47,109 nucleotides of DNA from a virus, in the IMG/VR virus record IMGVR_UViG_3300005518_000020, positions 1-47,109 of that record; one strand, given 5' to 3'. Both the position numbers and the translations under genes were made by a program. Positions within the stretch are counted from its first letter, which is position 1. Every line of letters begins with the position of its first letter. This document shows positions 46,701 through 47,109 of the stretch, in pieces. The notes below the pieces were generated by a model, which saw nothing but the letters and a program-made list of their open reading frames with translations, had not been told where the DNA came from and did no database searches.

Positions 46701-47109
46701 TCCCTATTAAGTTCCCCTACGAACCGACGGCTTTCAATAACTCGACCGATGTGCGTATCCTTAAGCATCCCGGCAACGTGCTGAAGTCCCCTGGCGGACT
46801 GAAGGAATGGATCAATGATCTGTCCAGTCTTCTCCAGAACCTCCCCTGCACGTGCCAACTTAGATACGCTATTCATGGCACTACCTGTCTTGGATAGTGC
46901 CGTGAACCCCTTACCCATTGCCGTAACACCCTTACCAGCAATTCCAAAACCGAAGGAGGCATCTAGGAGTGCCGATATCGGACGGTCATGGGCGTAGTGC
47001 GCCATGATACTGATAGCTTCCTTGAAATCCCCGCGGTCCAGTGCCTTGGCGGATTCAATATAAGGTCGGAACTGATCCTTTAAGGCGGAACCAAGGAATT
47101 TCCCATATT
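40766..47109 (-). CDS. Giant internal virion protein, residues 231 to 2,327 (continues from 1-690)
   Basis: The frame is open to the right edge of the window and joins the 230 residues encoded at 1-690 across the circular junction (47060-47109 duplicate 1-50). An internal ATG at 47005 is not the true start. The protein is mostly long charged helices with Ala/Lys/Glu-rich stretches, a Pro-rich linker (around 43.5-43.7 kb), and near its C-terminus a Trp/aromatic-rich region (WWRALTLAISPRWILNNLVS, WVRRIVPFWNWYKHINTLAY) that could insert in a membrane. No enzyme motif is seen. Size and position before the transglycosylase suggest the main ejection protein that forms a channel for DNA through the envelope. 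Confidence 0.85.
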   Translation of the reverse strand, partial: YGKFLGSALKDQFRPYIESAKALDRGDFKEAISIMAHYAHDRPISALLDASFGFGIAGKGVTAMGKGFTALSKTGSAMNSVSKLARAGEVLEKTGQIIDPFLQSARGLQHVAGMLKDTHIGRVIESRRFVGELNRESYNQFAKNLKGSSAQFQGIFEKLKPKEKEAFAATIEGLANPVDKDGALVEAIKKYSEYWDLTHQRLSGKGLADAQEYLKRTWQPLMDATGLTMAELNSLVENIAARTPQEVGSALKVAQENAASTVLISEETVAEEAAKKAQELTPIAAVLSHADAQEIVNLGKKRSQLGVQAELAKGKGVEKLHEEMSKVDDAIAENIKRTTGKDIRYNNVAIPEGQDLYSTVKKGDIFVTEDGVEYLVRERGSMQKGNYTKIMTTAGYQAGKERVEGKILSSPGQEGDRIVLEPGTEVKGTLMRKKPKGAPPSGPVLSRDEEEFLRDYVTQAKVKTAISTSGDELDQFLQGAENRLVSPEIQTAAEHAGTESIVRMARVNPVAARRLLDLHDAIKIREDFLYRVTNRVGHAVPPIAEKNVMISELRKLKVTFKELVEQAKSETSLGPSSPIDITRRLPVETEYQTLTMEEQAARAGAYGDEVAEALAAEGEISLGKQGIHRKPKKVIMEEDLLSRDIDPDTAESIYRLSTGQVALLKPSKGKGITSEIYRGTYSHTEATGLQASIEKMAEKTAKYRYELGYRDAPADIKSSAPKWADLDADSRAIMVNATAEEIENIIKDIRAPLERGEKIRINPETSRQISNTVFRMHTLAKELDRTATFEGVVQPIYDRVAEWTDGLLNDPLVNPFYKHKITTRGGNRVTILHSKQWMKGDRQASDYQRYLTRSNPETMSAVAREKAIERTVQRLNELRLEAKTVREMAEMDPKAFQSTLGAMDVETTEDAIIAANFERDINDFMNVHSWAIGALDQMETRPGRHLTVHMREQLLAESMGRAITRPELERQYAIEQLKLQLEGTYKKINTVTGEKKPAGEPGKGIMELIKDRENVAAAARIPRNVINETTGTIDRGKFNRHIKELQNEAKLLQDPKLAKAARSEQIRREIREAQSIENPIRRAKKVAQIQAKGGTVGARTAGNVLGEITDLRRRAVAYNKAVRDLEGFRKDATRIQRRIKELEAGVELDASDVRTNWAEPDTAPPPNVTSKPAPEPSKGAPGGAERRMVEKAPARTVIDEVKRNIEESPLYKPSPEIMAIPEVSSYWKRVQNLKTDIEVSEMRADLLGKPVIKGKEIDVPRILKPTMGRDTASANAIITQLNIAIKNDPPMREALQKIAASKSYLVGPGETFNMDTVKMLLIDNGVPKPVRRQIQDLLQAYNYVRKQSPEISDLTPFVVQQLFGKDALTAADLIRIAAGKSLEGKLSRPGYYPHMWEKRHIILDARSPEGKLLLADMKNSLGATQDVKTGLIKELYKKGYTGFYDEAGEYHKIVYGQPTRNWIAGLAGGKITPSIKRPDFLRTHTNAWGYMVNDPELVSIKAAREVHRYEANMDMVKKIRDSGRAKPWNGDPDTILEGHVPFNYEGLMQFHTQNIDFLNTFKKTIQKAGYVADETFLKAIQEHIPKMQSSVTMAYKNELHQIPKELADAIYAHVSAGIVPNWIRWFDRGTDWWRALTLAISPRWILNNLVSNTLLNSMAGVMPWDYMRSKMKMFENIYPDELSTTGLYASTADEFLLGRAKPTSRTFAVFDAMYGINRKVEDFYLQAGYFKAAEKQARKYIMKDSGFRFYRSQKYLDELAGALGQMKQAGTPEMLQLQKNALEGAWEFLGNYQRLDPIERRWVRRIVPFWNWYKHINTLAYSLPVKHRYKSFVFGHLGRIGQDAVEDQFAEMGIEYKDMENFMQGRIVLPDSWRKNLQNNSDVAFASTKSFNPFADVFNLPASLIQFTQQGGNRLPGLHPLLTVGIERATGNSMFTGKPFSDPNTMDTSVGTRVYIGDDGQVVRQPGVAPPLWEHLARQTQVWDIAKDVSNFIRFNQIAAQYGTNDIIHPKFIMDPKTGQPKYPQSALVAFLKVMAANINFVEDLNAWQDKMDMELEQGESGKFNRDVASKPEFRAFAMKDLERPFNKKEEADFMRKILRKKTRIPEKLQGLK
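47060..47109. repeat. Right copy of 50-bp terminal direct repeat
   Basis: Identical to bases 1-50 and marking closure of the circle; see the left copy. One copy should be removed to obtain the 47,059-bp unique sequence. Confidence 0.95.

Noticed and set aside
1-47109. CRISPR arrays, insertion sequences, integrase or lysogeny genes
   Set aside because: I saw no regularly spaced identical repeats, no transposase or integrase motifs and no repressor-like divergent pair.
47005-47109. ATG at 47005 as the start of the giant virion protein
   Set aside because: The frame is open upstream through the circular junction to GTG 690, immediately after the preceding gene's stop.

Overview
This window is the complete, circularised genome of a tailed bacteriophage, most likely podovirus-like. 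Bases 1-50 are repeated exactly at 47060-47109, so the unique circle is 47,059 bp. An open frame runs through the junction: a 2,327-residue internal virion protein starts at 690, runs leftward through base 1, re-enters at 47059 and ends at 40766. I see no integrase, repressor, tRNA gene, CRISPR array, insertion sequence or phage RNA polymerase, so a lytic phage that uses host RNA polymerase is the simplest reading. The host is probably Gram-negative: there is a beta-barrel-like protein with a Sec signal, a lipoprotein, and a spike ending in thrombospondin type-3 repeats. The species cannot be named from sequence alone.

Two divergent arms leave an AT-rich, palindrome-rich gap at about 19.64-20.1 kb (candidate origin and control region). 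The late arm reads leftward: a candidate small terminase gene, a large terminase split into ATPase and nuclease genes, portal, scaffold-like protein, major capsid protein, C2H2 finger protein, head-tail adaptor, secreted-type proteins, a beta-helix spike, tail hub/nozzle, fibres, two ejection-type proteins, the giant internal virion protein, a lytic transglycosylase, two membrane proteins (holin/spanin candidates) and a beta-barrel-like protein. The early/middle arm reads rightward. It has many small zinc-ribbon proteins, a PC4-like ssDNA-binding protein, two related lysine-rich proteins, an SNF2-like helicase, a GC-rich island, a Cas4/RecB-like exonuclease, a Sak4-like ATPase and an SSB-like protein. 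A primase fused to an MCM-type AAA+ domain follows, then nucleotide-metabolism genes (deoxyribosyltransferase, HD phosphohydrolase, Nmad1/DUF1599-like, ThyX-like), DNA polymerase A and a RuvC-like resolvase. The arms converge on hairpins at about 38.84-38.92 kb.

The early arm is driven by a family of near-identical sigma70-like promoters with an 18-bp spacer. The same architecture faces the late arm. Adjacent genes often overlap as ATGA/GTGA, implying translational coupling.

The most unusual points are: the CHC2-Toprim primase joined to an MCM-type motor with Lys at the arginine-finger position; a DnaJ-like CxxCxGxG pair inside the proofreading domain of DNA polymerase A; a cloverleaf-like RNA just before the primase gene whose arm can pair with the primase ribosome binding site; the split terminase; Sec-type or hydrophobic N-termini on at least five proteins of the structural operon, including the capsid protein; long out-of-frame overlaps, each with a good ribosome binding site; and a ThyX-like enzyme with a degenerate signature beside base-modification-type genes.
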